A DNA stretch of 18,475 bases, taken from assembly GCA_049315625.1 (NCBI GenBank), contig JBMOJU010000073.1, positions 1 to 18,475 on the forward strand, in the 5' to 3' direction. Below are positions 6,853-14,624 of the stretch, one piece after another (within the stretch, counting starts at the first letter, position 1; every line of letters begins with the position of its first letter). The position numbers and the translations under genes are program-made. The notes beneath the pieces are model-generated. The model was given only the letters and a program-made list of their open reading frames with translations, made no database searches and was not told where the DNA came from. This DNA is from Paracraurococcus sp049315625. Its GTDB lineage: Bacteria; Pseudomonadota; Alphaproteobacteria; Acetobacterales; Acetobacteraceae.

Positions 6853-7803
6853 ATGCTCCGGCTGACCGCGGCCTGCGTGCTGGCGCTGCTGGCCTGGGCT
6901 GGCCCGGCCCTTGCCTGGCCGGACCGGCCGATCCGGCTGATCGTCGGCTCCGCCGCCGGCGGGTCGAACGACCTGGTGGCGCGGCTGCTGGCGGAGGCGC
7001 TGACCACCCGCCTGCCGCAGCCGGTGGTGGTGGAGAACCGCTCCGGCGCCGCCGGCATGATCGGGGCGGAGGCGGTGGCGCGGGCCGCGCCGGATGGCCA
7101 TACGCTGCTGCTGATCAACACCGCGCATGCCGGGCTGCGCGTCTTCGTGCCGAATGCCGCGGTCGACCCGCATGCGAGCCTCGCCGCCGTATCGGTGATC
7201 GCGGAATCACCGATGGTGATGCTGGTGGCCAACAGCTTCCCCGCCACCGACCTGCGCGGGTTCATCGCAGCGGTGCAGGCGGCGCCGGGTCGGTACGACT
7301 ACGGCAGCACCGGCGGCGGCGGCACGCTGCGGATGGGCGCGTTGCTGTTCCTGCGCGCGACGGGGCTGCGGATGAACGAGGTGCCCTATCGCGGCGGCGG
7401 GCCGGCGCAGCTCGACCTCGCGGCGGGGCATATCGCCATGCTGTTCGATGTCGGCGTCAGCTCCTTCCAGACGGCGCGGGGCGGGCTGGCGCGCGCCTTC
7501 GCCGTCACCACGACGAATCGCAGCGCCGCGGCGCCCGCGGTGCCGACCCTGAAGGAGTCCGGCATCGATGCGGAGATGACCGTGTGGCAGGCGGTGCTGG
7601 CGCCGCGCGACACGCCGCTGCCGATCCGCGCCGCCTTGCAGACGGAGATCGCCCGCGCCCTGGCGGAGCCGGCGATGCGCAACCGCTTCACCGAGCTTGG
7701 CGCCGACCGCGTGCTCGGCCTCGGCCTGGCCGAGAGCGAGGCCTATCTGGCAGCCGAGGTGATCCGGTGGGAGGCGATCCTGCGCGACGGTGAGATGAAG
7801 TGA
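6853..7803 (+). CDS. Bug/TctC family solute-binding protein (second copy)
   Basis: A 316-residue periplasmic binding protein with an ordinary Sec signal (residues 1-21, MLRLTAACVLALLAWAGPALA). Family motifs are VGSAAGGSNDLVARLLAEAL at 31-50, VVVENRSGAAGMIGAEAVARAAPDG at 58-82 (written here only to locate it) and the YRGGGPAQLDLAAGHI segment typical of Bug lobe contacts. The usual first-loop PF/PG before the AGG is replaced by GS, which may alter ligand contacts. GGGAGGA lies 9 bases before the ATG. It ends 3 bases from the convergent GMC oxidoreductase gene, with no room for a terminator. Its DNA around the ENR...APDG block is strikingly close to that of the third Bug gene in this window, so the two are likely paralogues. 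Ligand unknown. Confidence 0.9.
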   Translation: MLRLTAACVLALLAWAGPALAWPDRPIRLIVGSAAGGSNDLVARLLAEALTTRLPQPVVVENRSGAAGMIGAEAVARAAPDGHTLLLINTAHAGLRVFVPNAAVDPHASLAAVSVIAESPMVMLVANSFPATDLRGFIAAVQAAPGRYDYGSTGGGGTLRMGALLFLRATGLRMNEVPYRGGGPAQLDLAAGHIAMLFDVGVSSFQTARGGLARAFAVTTTNRSAAAPAVPTLKESGIDAEMTVWQAVLAPRDTPLPIRAALQTEIARALAEPAMRNRFTELGADRVLGLGLAESEAYLAAEVIRWEAILRDGEMK

Positions 7804-7806
7804 CGC

Positions 7807-9423
7807 TCAGGCCGCATCCTCCAGGATCATCGCCGCCGCCTTCTCGCCGATCATGATCGAGGGCGCGTTGGTGTTGCCGGCGACGACGGCCGGCATGATG
7901 GAGGCATCGGCGACGCGCAGCCCGCCGATGCCATGCACCCGCAGCCGTGGATCGACCACGGAATTGCTGCCGGTACCCATGGCGCAGCTGCCTGCGGGGT
8001 GGTGGTTGGTCAGGCCGGCCTCCCGCACGAAGCGCTCCAGATCGGCATCCGACTCGTAGCCGGGGCCGGGGAAGATTTCCGCCGCGGTATAGGGTGCCAG
8101 CGCCGGCTGCCGCACCAAAGCGCGGGCCAGCTTGGCGCCGGCCACCATCGCCCGCATGTCGTACTCCGACCCGAGGAAGCCGAAGGTGATCGCCGGCGGC
8201 GCCAACGGGTCCGGCCCGTTCAGCCGCACCGTGCCGCGGCCATCCGGCGAAAGGTGCACCGGGCCGAGGGTGAAGCCGGGGAAGCCATGCGCGACGACGC
8301 GGGTGCCGGAGCGTTCGAGCGTGCTCCATTCCAGGAGGTTGATCTGCAGGTCGGGGCGTTCGAGGCGCGGGTCGGTCCGCGTCAGCAGCCCGGCGCGGAT
8401 GCCGTTCACCGCCATCGGGCCGCTGCGCGTCAGGGCGTAGCGGATGGCGGCGCCGATCTTGCGCGGCCAGCTTTTCTCGAAATCGTTGAAGGTGATCGGC
8501 TTGGTGCAGCGCCACTGCATATACAGCGCGAAATGGTCGTGCAGGTTGGCGCCCACCGCCGGCATGTCGCGTACCACAGGGATGCCGTGCGACTGCAGAT
8601 GGTCGGCGGGACCGAGGCCCGAGAGTTGCAGCAGTTGCGGCGAGCCATAGGCGCCGCCGGAGACGATGACCTCCCGCCGCGCCCGTGCCACCTGGCGCCC
8701 GGCCGGGGAGGCGTATTCGATCCCCGTGGCGCGGCCATCCTCGATCAACAGCCGCGTCGCCTGGCAGAGCGTGCGGATGATGAGGTTCTGCCGCCCGCGG
8801 GCCGGCGCCAGGTAGGCGCGCGCCGAGGACCAGCGGCGGGCGCCGCCGGTGGTCGATTGGTAGTAGCCGGCGCCTTCCTGCCGCGCGCCGTTGAAGTCCT
8901 TGTTGCGCGGGATGCCGGCCTGTTCGGCGGCGGCGATCATCGCCTCGGCGAGTTCCGAGGTCTCGGCCTGGTCGGAAACGTTCAGCGGGCCGCCGGTGCC
9001 GTGGAACTCGTCCTCGCCACGCGCCTGGTTCTCCGCCTTGCGGAAGAAGGGCAGCACCGAATCCCAGTCCCAGCCGGTGCAGCCGCGCTGCCGCCAGCCA
9101 TCATAATCGCGCGGATGGCCGCGCATATAGACCATGCCGTTGATCGAGCTGGTGCCACCCAGCGTCTTGCCGCGCGGCACGTACATGGTCCGGCCATTCA
9201 GCTTCTCGTGCGGCGCGCTCTCGAATTTCCAGTTCACCTTGGGGTTCACATAGGTCCGGGCGAAGCCGAGCGGGATGTGGATCCAGGGGTTGGTATCGGG
9301 CGGCCCGGCTTCCAGCAGCAGCACGCGGTGCCGACCGCTTTCCGACAGCCGCGCGGCGACCGCAGCGCCGGCCGAGCCGGCCCCGCTGACGATGTAATCG
9401 AATTCCTCGGCCGGTTCCGGCAT
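7807..9423 (-). CDS. GMC family flavin oxidoreductase (choline/alcohol dehydrogenase-like)
   Basis: A 538-residue glucose-methanol-choline oxidoreductase that would oxidise an alcohol to an aldehyde or ketone using FAD. The FAD motif is VSGAGSAGAAVAARL at 12-26, with the second-strand acidic residue in LLLEAG at 35-40. GMC signature 1 covers PRGKTLGGTSSINGMVYMRG (83-102) and signature 2 covers GAYGSPQLLQLSGLGP (257-272). The active-site His is His475 in NHHPAGSCAMG, and GNTNAPSIMIGEKAA (516-530) carries the second catalytic position. No signal peptide or membrane anchor is seen, so it is cytoplasmic, and length is typical. It is the last gene of a five-gene minus-strand operon, 39 bases after the alpha/beta hydrolase. 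Its GGGGGAA ribosome site lies in a small hairpin. Database names such as choline dehydrogenase should not be trusted; the alcohol substrate is unknown. Confidence 0.9.
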   Translation of the reverse strand: MPEPAEEFDYIVSGAGSAGAAVAARLSESGRHRVLLLEAGPPDTNPWIHIPLGFARTYVNPKVNWKFESAPHEKLNGRTMYVPRGKTLGGTSSINGMVYMRGHPRDYDGWRQRGCTGWDWDSVLPFFRKAENQARGEDEFHGTGGPLNVSDQAETSELAEAMIAAAEQAGIPRNKDFNGARQEGAGYYQSTTGGARRWSSARAYLAPARGRQNLIIRTLCQATRLLIEDGRATGIEYASPAGRQVARARREVIVSGGAYGSPQLLQLSGLGPADHLQSHGIPVVRDMPAVGANLHDHFALYMQWRCTKPITFNDFEKSWPRKIGAAIRYALTRSGPMAVNGIRAGLLTRTDPRLERPDLQINLLEWSTLERSGTRVVAHGFPGFTLGPVHLSPDGRGTVRLNGPDPLAPPAITFGFLGSEYDMRAMVAGAKLARALVRQPALAPYTAAEIFPGPGYESDADLERFVREAGLTNHHPAGSCAMGTGSNSVVDPRLRVHGIGGLRVADASIMPAVVAGNTNAPSIMIGEKAAAMILEDAA

Positions 9424-9462
9424 GCGTTCCCCCGCGTTTTGCGGGAGCGTATCAGCCGCCCG

Positions 9463-10209
9463 TCAGGGTGTCATGCGGCGGAGGAAATCGACCACGCGGC
9501 TGCGCTGCTGCTCCAGGTGCTGCGGCCCGCGCCACTCCGCCAGCATCTCCACGCCCGGCAGCAGCGCGGCGAGCTCGGTGCTGGTCGCCGCCGGGTGCGG
9601 GATGTCGGTACCGGGCAGCAGCATGGTCGGCACCGGGCAGGCGCGGACGACGTCGCGGTCCACGCAGAAGACGAAGTCGTGGTCCCACATGTTATGGCCG
9701 AAGGCCGCCAGCGCGGCTTCGTCCAGCGCCGGCCGGGCAGCGCGCTGCTCGCGGCTCCATTCGGCATGGCTGTCGGGGAAGTAGCCCGGGTGGTCCGGGT
9801 GCAGGCCGATCGGGTTCTGTAGCACGGCGGAGGCCACGCGGTCCGGCGCGGCCTCGATCGCCTTCAGGCAGAAGCTGCCGCCGATGCAGCCGCCCAGCAC
9901 GTGGAAGCGCGGGAAGCCCAGATGGTCCATCAGCGCCAGGTGGTCGTCGGCATAGGTATGCCAGCCATGCTCGGCGCGGATCTCGGTACGCGATTCCCCG
10001 GCATTGCGCTGATCCATGGCGATGGCGGTGAAGCCGGCCTCGGGCAGCGCGGTGGTCCAGTCCACCCAGGGCCGCGCCGGGCCGCCGGATGGCGCGGGCC
10101 ACATCGCCATGCGCGAGCGCAGCCCGCCTGGCGCGTAGAGCAGCACGGGGAAGCCCGCGCCATGCACCTCGTAGCGGATGCGGCCGTCGGGGCGATCGAG
10201 GAATGGCAT
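9463..10209 (-). CDS. Alpha/beta-fold hydrolase with a cysteine at the nucleophile elbow
   Basis: A 248-residue soluble alpha/beta hydrolase. The elbow motif reads HVLGGCIGGSFC (103-114), so the nucleophile position of the usual GxSxG is Cys108. The likely acid is Asp202 in LLPGTDIPHP and the likely base is His231 in GPQHLEQ. The oxyanion stretch is LLYAPGGLRSR (23-33). The start ATG at 10209 follows a GGGAG site 8 bases upstream. It lies 19 bases after the VOC gene and 39 bases before the GMC gene in the same operon, suggesting it cleaves an ester, lactone, thioester or C-C bond in the same pathway. Cys nucleophiles are known in dienelactone hydrolases, but the rest of this protein is not obviously of that family. 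The reaction is unassigned. Confidence 0.82.
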   Translation of the reverse strand: MPFLDRPDGRIRYEVHGAGFPVLLYAPGGLRSRMAMWPAPSGGPARPWVDWTTALPEAGFTAIAMDQRNAGESRTEIRAEHGWHTYADDHLALMDHLGFPRFHVLGGCIGGSFCLKAIEAAPDRVASAVLQNPIGLHPDHPGYFPDSHAEWSREQRAARPALDEAALAAFGHNMWDHDFVFCVDRDVVRACPVPTMLLPGTDIPHPAATSTELAALLPGVEMLAEWRGPQHLEQQRSRVVDFLRRMTP

Positions 10210-10228
10210 CGCTGTCTCCCTGCCCGGT

Positions 10229-10621
10229 TCAATCCGGGATGCTGTATTCCGCCAACTCCGGCCGCATGGCTTCCACCACGAAATCGACGAAGGCCTCGGG
10301 CGCGTCGAGGTAGAATTCGCGGTCGGAATAGGCGCCGACGCTGGCCGCCATGCCATGCGAAGCGGCCCAGTCCGCCAGCGCCTGCAGATCCTCGCGTGGC
10401 GTCTCGCTCAGGAAGGCGATCTGCGAGCGCAGCTTGTCGGCATCCCGCCCCGCCGTCTCGCTGCGGCTGAATTGCAGGTCCACATTCGCGCCGGGCTGGC
10501 GCAGCCAGATCGATCGCTCGGTCCGTCGCAGCACGATGAAGCCGAGCTGCGTCACCAGCATCTCCACCACCGTCTCGAAGAAGCGGGGGTCCAGCCGGTT
10601 GGCGACGTGGTTGAAGCGCAT
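10229..10621 (-). CDS. VOC-fold (glyoxalase/dioxygenase superfamily) protein
   Basis: A 130-residue cytoplasmic protein with two babbb-like halves: RFNHVANRLDPRFFETVVEM through NVDLQFS (2-52), and QIAFLSETPREDLQALADWA through EAFVDFVVEA (67-118). This pattern and the opening FNHVA fit the vicinal-oxygen-chelate fold. His5 and possibly Gln50 sit at ligand positions, but the His usually found at the start of the second half is absent (AFLS), so a metal site may be incomplete. It could be a binding or isomerase-like protein rather than a classic glyoxalase. Its ATG overlaps the stop of the upstream hydroxyacid dehydrogenase gene (TGATG), so translation is coupled. Assignment is by fold pattern only. 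Confidence 0.68.
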   Translation of the reverse strand: MRFNHVANRLDPRFFETVVEMLVTQLGFIVLRRTERSIWLRQPGANVDLQFSRSETAGRDADKLRSQIAFLSETPREDLQALADWAASHGMAASVGAYSDREFYLDAPEAFVDFVVEAMRPELAEYSIPD

Positions 10622-11577
10622 CAGTAGCCGACCTTGCGGTCCACCACTTCGCGCAGCGGCCGGCCATCCAGGAAATGCCCGAGATTCTCCACCAGCAGCT
10701 TCGCCACCACCTGGTCGCGCTGCGGATGCATGCCGCCCATGTGCGGCACCACCAGGATGCCCGGCGTGGTCCAGAACGGGTGGGTCGCCGGCAGCGGCTC
10801 CTCGCGGAACACGTCCAGCACCGCGCCACCGAGGTGCTTGTCGCGCACCGCGGCGATCAAATCGGCATCGACGATCGCCTGGCCGCGGCCGAAATTCAGC
10901 AGCCAGGCGCCTTGCTTCATCTGGGCCAGGCGGGCGGCGTCGATGAAATTCTCGGTCTCCGCCGTCGCCGGCAGCAGCAGCAGGACATAGTCGGCGCGGG
11001 CCAGCACCTCGTCGGTGCGCTCGGGCGGCAGCACCTCCACCCCCGGAAGCGGCGCCGGGTTACGGCGGGTGCCGATGATATCCATGCGCAGGGCCGTGGC
11101 CAGCCGCGCCACCTCCTGCCCGATGGCGCCCAGGCCAAGGATCCCCAGCGTCTTGCCGTTCAGCGGCGTCGCCACGCGGCGGGTCCAGCGGCTTTCCTTC
11201 TGGCTTTCGGCGATGGCGGCGTAGGGTTTGGCGATGTGGAACAGCGCGCCGAGGATGTTCTCCGGCATCGACTCGCCATGGGTGCCGCGGGCGCAGGTCA
11301 GGATCAGGTTGGGCGGCAGGTCGGGCAGCGCCAGCCAGCCCTCGACACCGGCGGTCAGCGACTGCGCCCAGCGCAGCTTCGGCATCCGCGGCAACAGGCC
11401 CGCTGGTACGCCCCAGCCGAGCAGCGCCTCAGTTTCCGCCAGTTGCTCCTCGCTCGGCTGCGCCTTGCGCGACAGCGCCTCGATCCGCACGCGGGAGGTG
11501 AGGCCGGCGGCGGCGATCGCGGCCTCATAGGCGCCAGGGGTATCGGTCCAGAGCAGCAGGCGGGTGGGGTCGGGCAT
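10621..11577 (-). CDS. D-2-hydroxyacid dehydrogenase, NAD(P)-dependent (GhrA-like)
   Basis: A 318-residue cytoplasmic dehydrogenase interconverting a 2-oxoacid and the D-2-hydroxyacid (for example glyoxylate/glycolate or hydroxypyruvate/glycerate). The nucleotide fold has GLGAIGQ at 148-154 and the catalytic triad is Arg231 (NFGRGQAIVD), Glu260 (DVFREEPLP) and His279 (PHMGGMHPQ). The second strand after the dinucleotide motif ends IIGTRRNPAP, whose Arg pair favours NADP(H) over NAD(H) (inference). The N-terminal substrate domain includes LRWAQSLTAGVEG (68-80). The length is usual. An AAGGA site lies about 7 bases before the ATG. It follows the MFS gene by 48 bases and overlaps the VOC gene by one base. 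The substrate is probably a product of the same operon. Confidence 0.9.
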   Translation of the reverse strand: MPDPTRLLLWTDTPGAYEAAIAAAGLTSRVRIEALSRKAQPSEEQLAETEALLGWGVPAGLLPRMPKLRWAQSLTAGVEGWLALPDLPPNLILTCARGTHGESMPENILGALFHIAKPYAAIAESQKESRWTRRVATPLNGKTLGILGLGAIGQEVARLATALRMDIIGTRRNPAPLPGVEVLPPERTDEVLARADYVLLLLPATAETENFIDAARLAQMKQGAWLLNFGRGQAIVDADLIAAVRDKHLGGAVLDVFREEPLPATHPFWTTPGILVVPHMGGMHPQRDQVVAKLLVENLGHFLDGRPLREVVDRKVGY

Positions 11578-11625
11578 CGGACGGTCCTTCTTTGCGCGAA
11601 GCCTATCCCTGCCCCGGCCGCCCGG

Positions 11626-12843
11626 CTACCGGGGGCGCGGTGGCTTGCGCAGGGCGTAGAAGGCAATGGACCCCGTAGCGTAGGCGATGATGGAGCCGAT
11701 GAAGGCGACGCGGTAGCTGCCGGAGACATCGAAGATGAAGCCCGCGCCCCAGGAGCCGATGGCGGCGCCGAGGCCGGAGCCGATGGTGATGACGCCGAGG
11801 ATGGTGCCCAGCCGTGGCCCGGGGAAGATGTCGGCGGTCTTCGCCGTGATCGCCGGGCCGCGCGCGCCCCAGGTCAGGCCGAAGAAGCAGGCATGCAGCC
11901 AGAGCAGCAGGTGGTCGCCCGGCCCGGTGATCGCCAGCGCGCAGAACACCCCGATGATGGAGATGCCATAGGCCAGCAGCGCCGAATACTCGCGGCCGAT
12001 ATAGTCCGACAGCGTCCCGGTGGCGATCACCCCCGGCATCGCCAGGAAGGCGCCCATGCCCAGCACGCCGGCGGCATAGAGCGGATCGAAGCCGACATCG
12101 ACGGCGAAGGCGATCTGGTGCAGCGACACCAGGAAGCTGCCGATGCTGGTGCACATGTAGACGAAGAACAGCAGCCAGAATTGCGGCGTGCGGATCGCCT
12201 CCGCCAAGGTCCAGTGGCGGTCGCCGGCGGTGGCGGCCGGCGCGGCCCGGCCGGCGGCGTTGCGGCGGTCGAAGAAGAAGGCCAGCGGCAGCAGCACTGC
12301 GGCGGCGATGGCGGCCGAGACCATGTAGGCGCCGCGCCAGCCAAGCCCGGTGATCAGGACCTGGGCGGCGGGGGCGGAGGCGGCGCGGCCGAAGCCATTG
12401 GCCGATTGCAGGACCGAGATTGCCATGCCGCGCCGCTTCGGAAAGAGCCGCGACGCCAGCGGCACGAAGACCAGCAGGCCGACGCAATTGGCGCCGAAGG
12501 TCATCACCACGCCATACAGGAACACCACCTGCCACAGCGCATCCGCCTGCGCGCTGCCGACCAGGCCGAGGACCAGCAGCGCGCCGCCCAGCAGCACCAT
12601 CCGCCGCGTGCCCAGCCGGTCCACCAGGTTGCCGACGAAGGGGGAGCTGAAGCCGCCGACCAGCTGCCCCACCGAATAGGCCAGCGAGGATTCCGCCCGA
12701 GACCAGCCGAAATCGGCAACGAAGGCCAGCAGGAAGACGGTGTAGGAATGCATCATGCTGGCGCCGACCGTGAAGGCCAGGAAGGCGCTGCCCAGGATCA
12801 GCCAGGCCCGGCTGGTGGAAGGCGGTACGGTCGGGGTGGGCAT
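11626..12843 (-). CDS. MFS transporter (oxalate:formate antiporter/monocarboxylate-like)
   Basis: A 405-residue inner-membrane carrier with twelve hydrophobic segments arranged six plus six around a hydrophilic loop near 191-212. The MFS motif A is GNLVDRLGTRR (71-81), with the second-half copy GTLSDYIGRE (276-285). The pattern SRLFPKRRGMAISVLQSANGFG between helices 4 and 5 is typical of the oxalate/formate and monocarboxylate branch, so an organic acid is the likely cargo (inference). I start at the ATG at 12843, where the family-like sequence begins (TSRAWLILGSAFLAF). The ribosome site is weak, and a further upstream frame would add about 56 non-homologous residues. It is first in the five-gene minus-strand operon and diverges from the Baeyer-Villiger monooxygenase gene, so both transcripts start in the same 146-base gap. 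Confidence 0.87.
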   Translation of the reverse strand: MPTPTVPPSTSRAWLILGSAFLAFTVGASMMHSYTVFLLAFVADFGWSRAESSLAYSVGQLVGGFSSPFVGNLVDRLGTRRMVLLGGALLVLGLVGSAQADALWQVVFLYGVVMTFGANCVGLLVFVPLASRLFPKRRGMAISVLQSANGFGRAASAPAAQVLITGLGWRGAYMVSAAIAAAVLLPLAFFFDRRNAAGRAAPAATAGDRHWTLAEAIRTPQFWLLFFVYMCTSIGSFLVSLHQIAFAVDVGFDPLYAAGVLGMGAFLAMPGVIATGTLSDYIGREYSALLAYGISIIGVFCALAITGPGDHLLLWLHACFFGLTWGARGPAITAKTADIFPGPRLGTILGVITIGSGLGAAIGSWGAGFIFDVSGSYRVAFIGSIIAYATGSIAFYALRKPPRPR

Positions 12844-12890
12844 CCGCCATGCTAGGTGCGGCCGGCGCGCCGAGTCCAATCGGGCGGAAA

Positions 12891-12919
12891 TTGCCGGACC
12901 GCCGCGCCGGGGTCTAACC
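12891..12919 (+). promoter_or_regulatory. Candidate promoter for the Baeyer-Villiger monooxygenase operon
   Basis: TTGCCG at 12891-12896, a 17-base spacer and CTAACC at 12914-12919 give reasonable spacing for a housekeeping promoter about 70 bases before the preferred start codon. The -10 match is partial. It is the best candidate I can see in the gap shared with the divergent MFS operon. Confidence 0.25.
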
Positions 12920-12989
12920 TTGCCGCCGGATCGGCGCCGCATGCCGCCGACCCTGGGGAAAACTGCGCCGCATGCAGGAGCGCCAAGAG

Positions 12990-14624
12990 ATGTCCGCCTC
13001 GTTGGAAGCATCGGCCGCGGCTGGCCAGACCCTGGATTTCGACGCCATCATCATCGGCGCCGGGATGTCGGGCATGTTCCAACTGCTCCGCCTGCGGGAG
13101 ATGGGGCTGCGGGTGCGGGTCTTCGAAGCCGGCACCGGCGTCGGCGGCACCTGGTACTGGAACCGCTACCCCGGCGCGCGATTCGATTCAGAAAGCTATT
13201 CCTACGGCTATTCCTTCTCGAAGGAGTTGCTGGAGGAATGGAACTGGTCCGAGCATTTCGCGCCGCAGCCGGAGACGCTGCGCTACCTGAACCTGGTGGC
13301 CGACAAATTCGACCTGCGCCGCGACATCCAGTTCAAAAGCCGCGTCGCCGCCGCGCATTGGGACGAGGCGGCGCGGCACTGGGCGGTGACGCTGGAGGAT
13401 GGCAGCCGCCACGTCACCCGCTTCCTCATCACCGCGATCGGCGTGCTCTCGGCGCCGACCCTGCCGCGGTTCGAGGGCATGGACAGCTTCAAGGGCCTGT
13501 CCTTCCACACCGCACGCTGGCCGCATGAACAGCTGGATTTCGCCGGAAAGCGCGTGGCGGTCATCGGCACCGGCGCCACGGGTGTGCAGACCATCCAGGA
13601 AGTGGCGAAGACCGCCGGGCACCTCACGGTTTTCCAGCGCACGCCCAATTGGTGCGCGCCGCTGCACAACCGAAAGATCACCGATGAGGAGCAGGCGAAG
13701 ATCAAGGCCGACTACCCCGCCATGTTCCAGCGCTGCCAGGAGACCTTCTCCTGTTTCCTGCACACCCCCGATCCGCGCGGCACCTTCGAGGTGACGCCGG
13801 AGGAGCGCGAGGCTATCTACGAGGCGCTCTACGCCTCCCCCGGCTTCGGCATCTGGGTGGGCAATTTCCGCGACACGCTGACCGACCGGGCGGCGAACAA
13901 GGAAATCTCCGACTTCGTCGCCCGCAAGATCCGCCGGCGGGTGAAGGACCCCAAGGTGGCGGAGAGGCTGATCCCGACGAACCACGGCTTCGGTACAAGG
14001 CGCGTGCCGCTGGAGACCCAATACTACGAGGTCTACAACCAGCCGAACGTGCTGCTGGTGGACAGCAAGGCGACCCCGATCCAGGCGATCACGCCGACCG
14101 GCCTGCGCACCAGCGGTGCTGAGTACGAATTCGACATCATCATCTACGCCACCGGCTTCGATGCGCTGACCGGCGCCTTCGACCGCATCGACATCCGCGG
14201 CGAGGCCGACCTCACGCTCAGGCAGAAATGGTCCCAGGGCGCGCAGACCATGCTGGGCATGCTGGTGGAGGATTTCCCCAACCTGTTCATGCTGCTCGGC
14301 CCGCACACGGCGCTGGGCAACATCCCGCGCAGCATCGAATACAATGTCGAATGGGTGGCCGGCCTGCTGCGCCACATGCAGGCCCGCGGCCTGACCCGGG
14401 CGGAGGCCAGCGCGCAGGCGGTCGCGGCCTGGACCGAGCACGTGAAGCAGATCGGCGCCGGGCTGCTGACCAATGAGGTCGACAGCTGGATGACCGGCGT
14501 CAACCAGAATGTCGATGGCAAGCAGACCCGCATCATCGCCCGCTACAGCGGCAGCGCGCCGGACTACCGGGCCTGGTGCGACCGGGTGGCGGCCGAGGGC
14601 TACCACGACCTGGAGCTGTCCTGA
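12990..14624 (+). CDS. Baeyer-Villiger monooxygenase (cyclohexanone monooxygenase-like)
   Basis: A 544-residue class B flavoprotein that inserts one oxygen next to a ketone carbonyl, giving an ester or lactone, with FAD, NADPH and O2. The FAD motif is GAGMSG (23-28). The stretch GGTWYWNRYPGARFDSES (52-69) is the conserved block after it. The diagnostic Baeyer-Villiger fingerprint FxGxxxHxxxW is FKGLSFHTARWP (167-178). The NADPH Rossmann motif is GTGATG (193-198), and the C-terminal half has GTRRVPLETQYYE and the ATGFDALTG motif. Two starts are possible. I prefer the ATG at 12990 because AGGAG (12976-12980) lies 9 bases upstream; the ATG at 12972 would add six residues. The stop overlaps the start of an esterase gene, which would hydrolyse the ester product. 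Length and motifs suggest a type I enzyme close to the phenylacetone/cyclohexanone group; the exact ketone is unknown. Confidence 0.93.
   Translation: MSASLEASAAAGQTLDFDAIIIGAGMSGMFQLLRLREMGLRVRVFEAGTGVGGTWYWNRYPGARFDSESYSYGYSFSKELLEEWNWSEHFAPQPETLRYLNLVADKFDLRRDIQFKSRVAAAHWDEAARHWAVTLEDGSRHVTRFLITAIGVLSAPTLPRFEGMDSFKGLSFHTARWPHEQLDFAGKRVAVIGTGATGVQTIQEVAKTAGHLTVFQRTPNWCAPLHNRKITDEEQAKIKADYPAMFQRCQETFSCFLHTPDPRGTFEVTPEEREAIYEALYASPGFGIWVGNFRDTLTDRAANKEISDFVARKIRRRVKDPKVAERLIPTNHGFGTRRVPLETQYYEVYNQPNVLLVDSKATPIQAITPTGLRTSGAEYEFDIIIYATGFDALTGAFDRIDIRGEADLTLRQKWSQGAQTMLGMLVEDFPNLFMLLGPHTALGNIPRSIEYNVEWVAGLLRHMQARGLTRAEASAQAVAAWTEHVKQIGAGLLTNEVDSWMTGVNQNVDGKQTRIIARYSGSAPDYRAWCDRVAAEGYHDLELS

Noticed and set aside
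4936..7173. 745-residue minus-strand frame suggesting a fusion to the prepilin peptidase
   Set aside because: The peptidase frame is merely open upstream; the upper part is an out-of-frame reading of the first Bug gene. A GTG with a ribosome site at 5679 starts the real protein.
7933..9822. 629-residue plus-strand open frame opposite the GMC and hydrolase genes
   Set aside because: Spans two well-supported minus-strand genes and shows no domain.
10675..12855. 726-residue plus-strand open frame opposite the dehydrogenase and MFS genes
   Set aside because: Gln/His/Gly-rich shadow of two recognisable genes.
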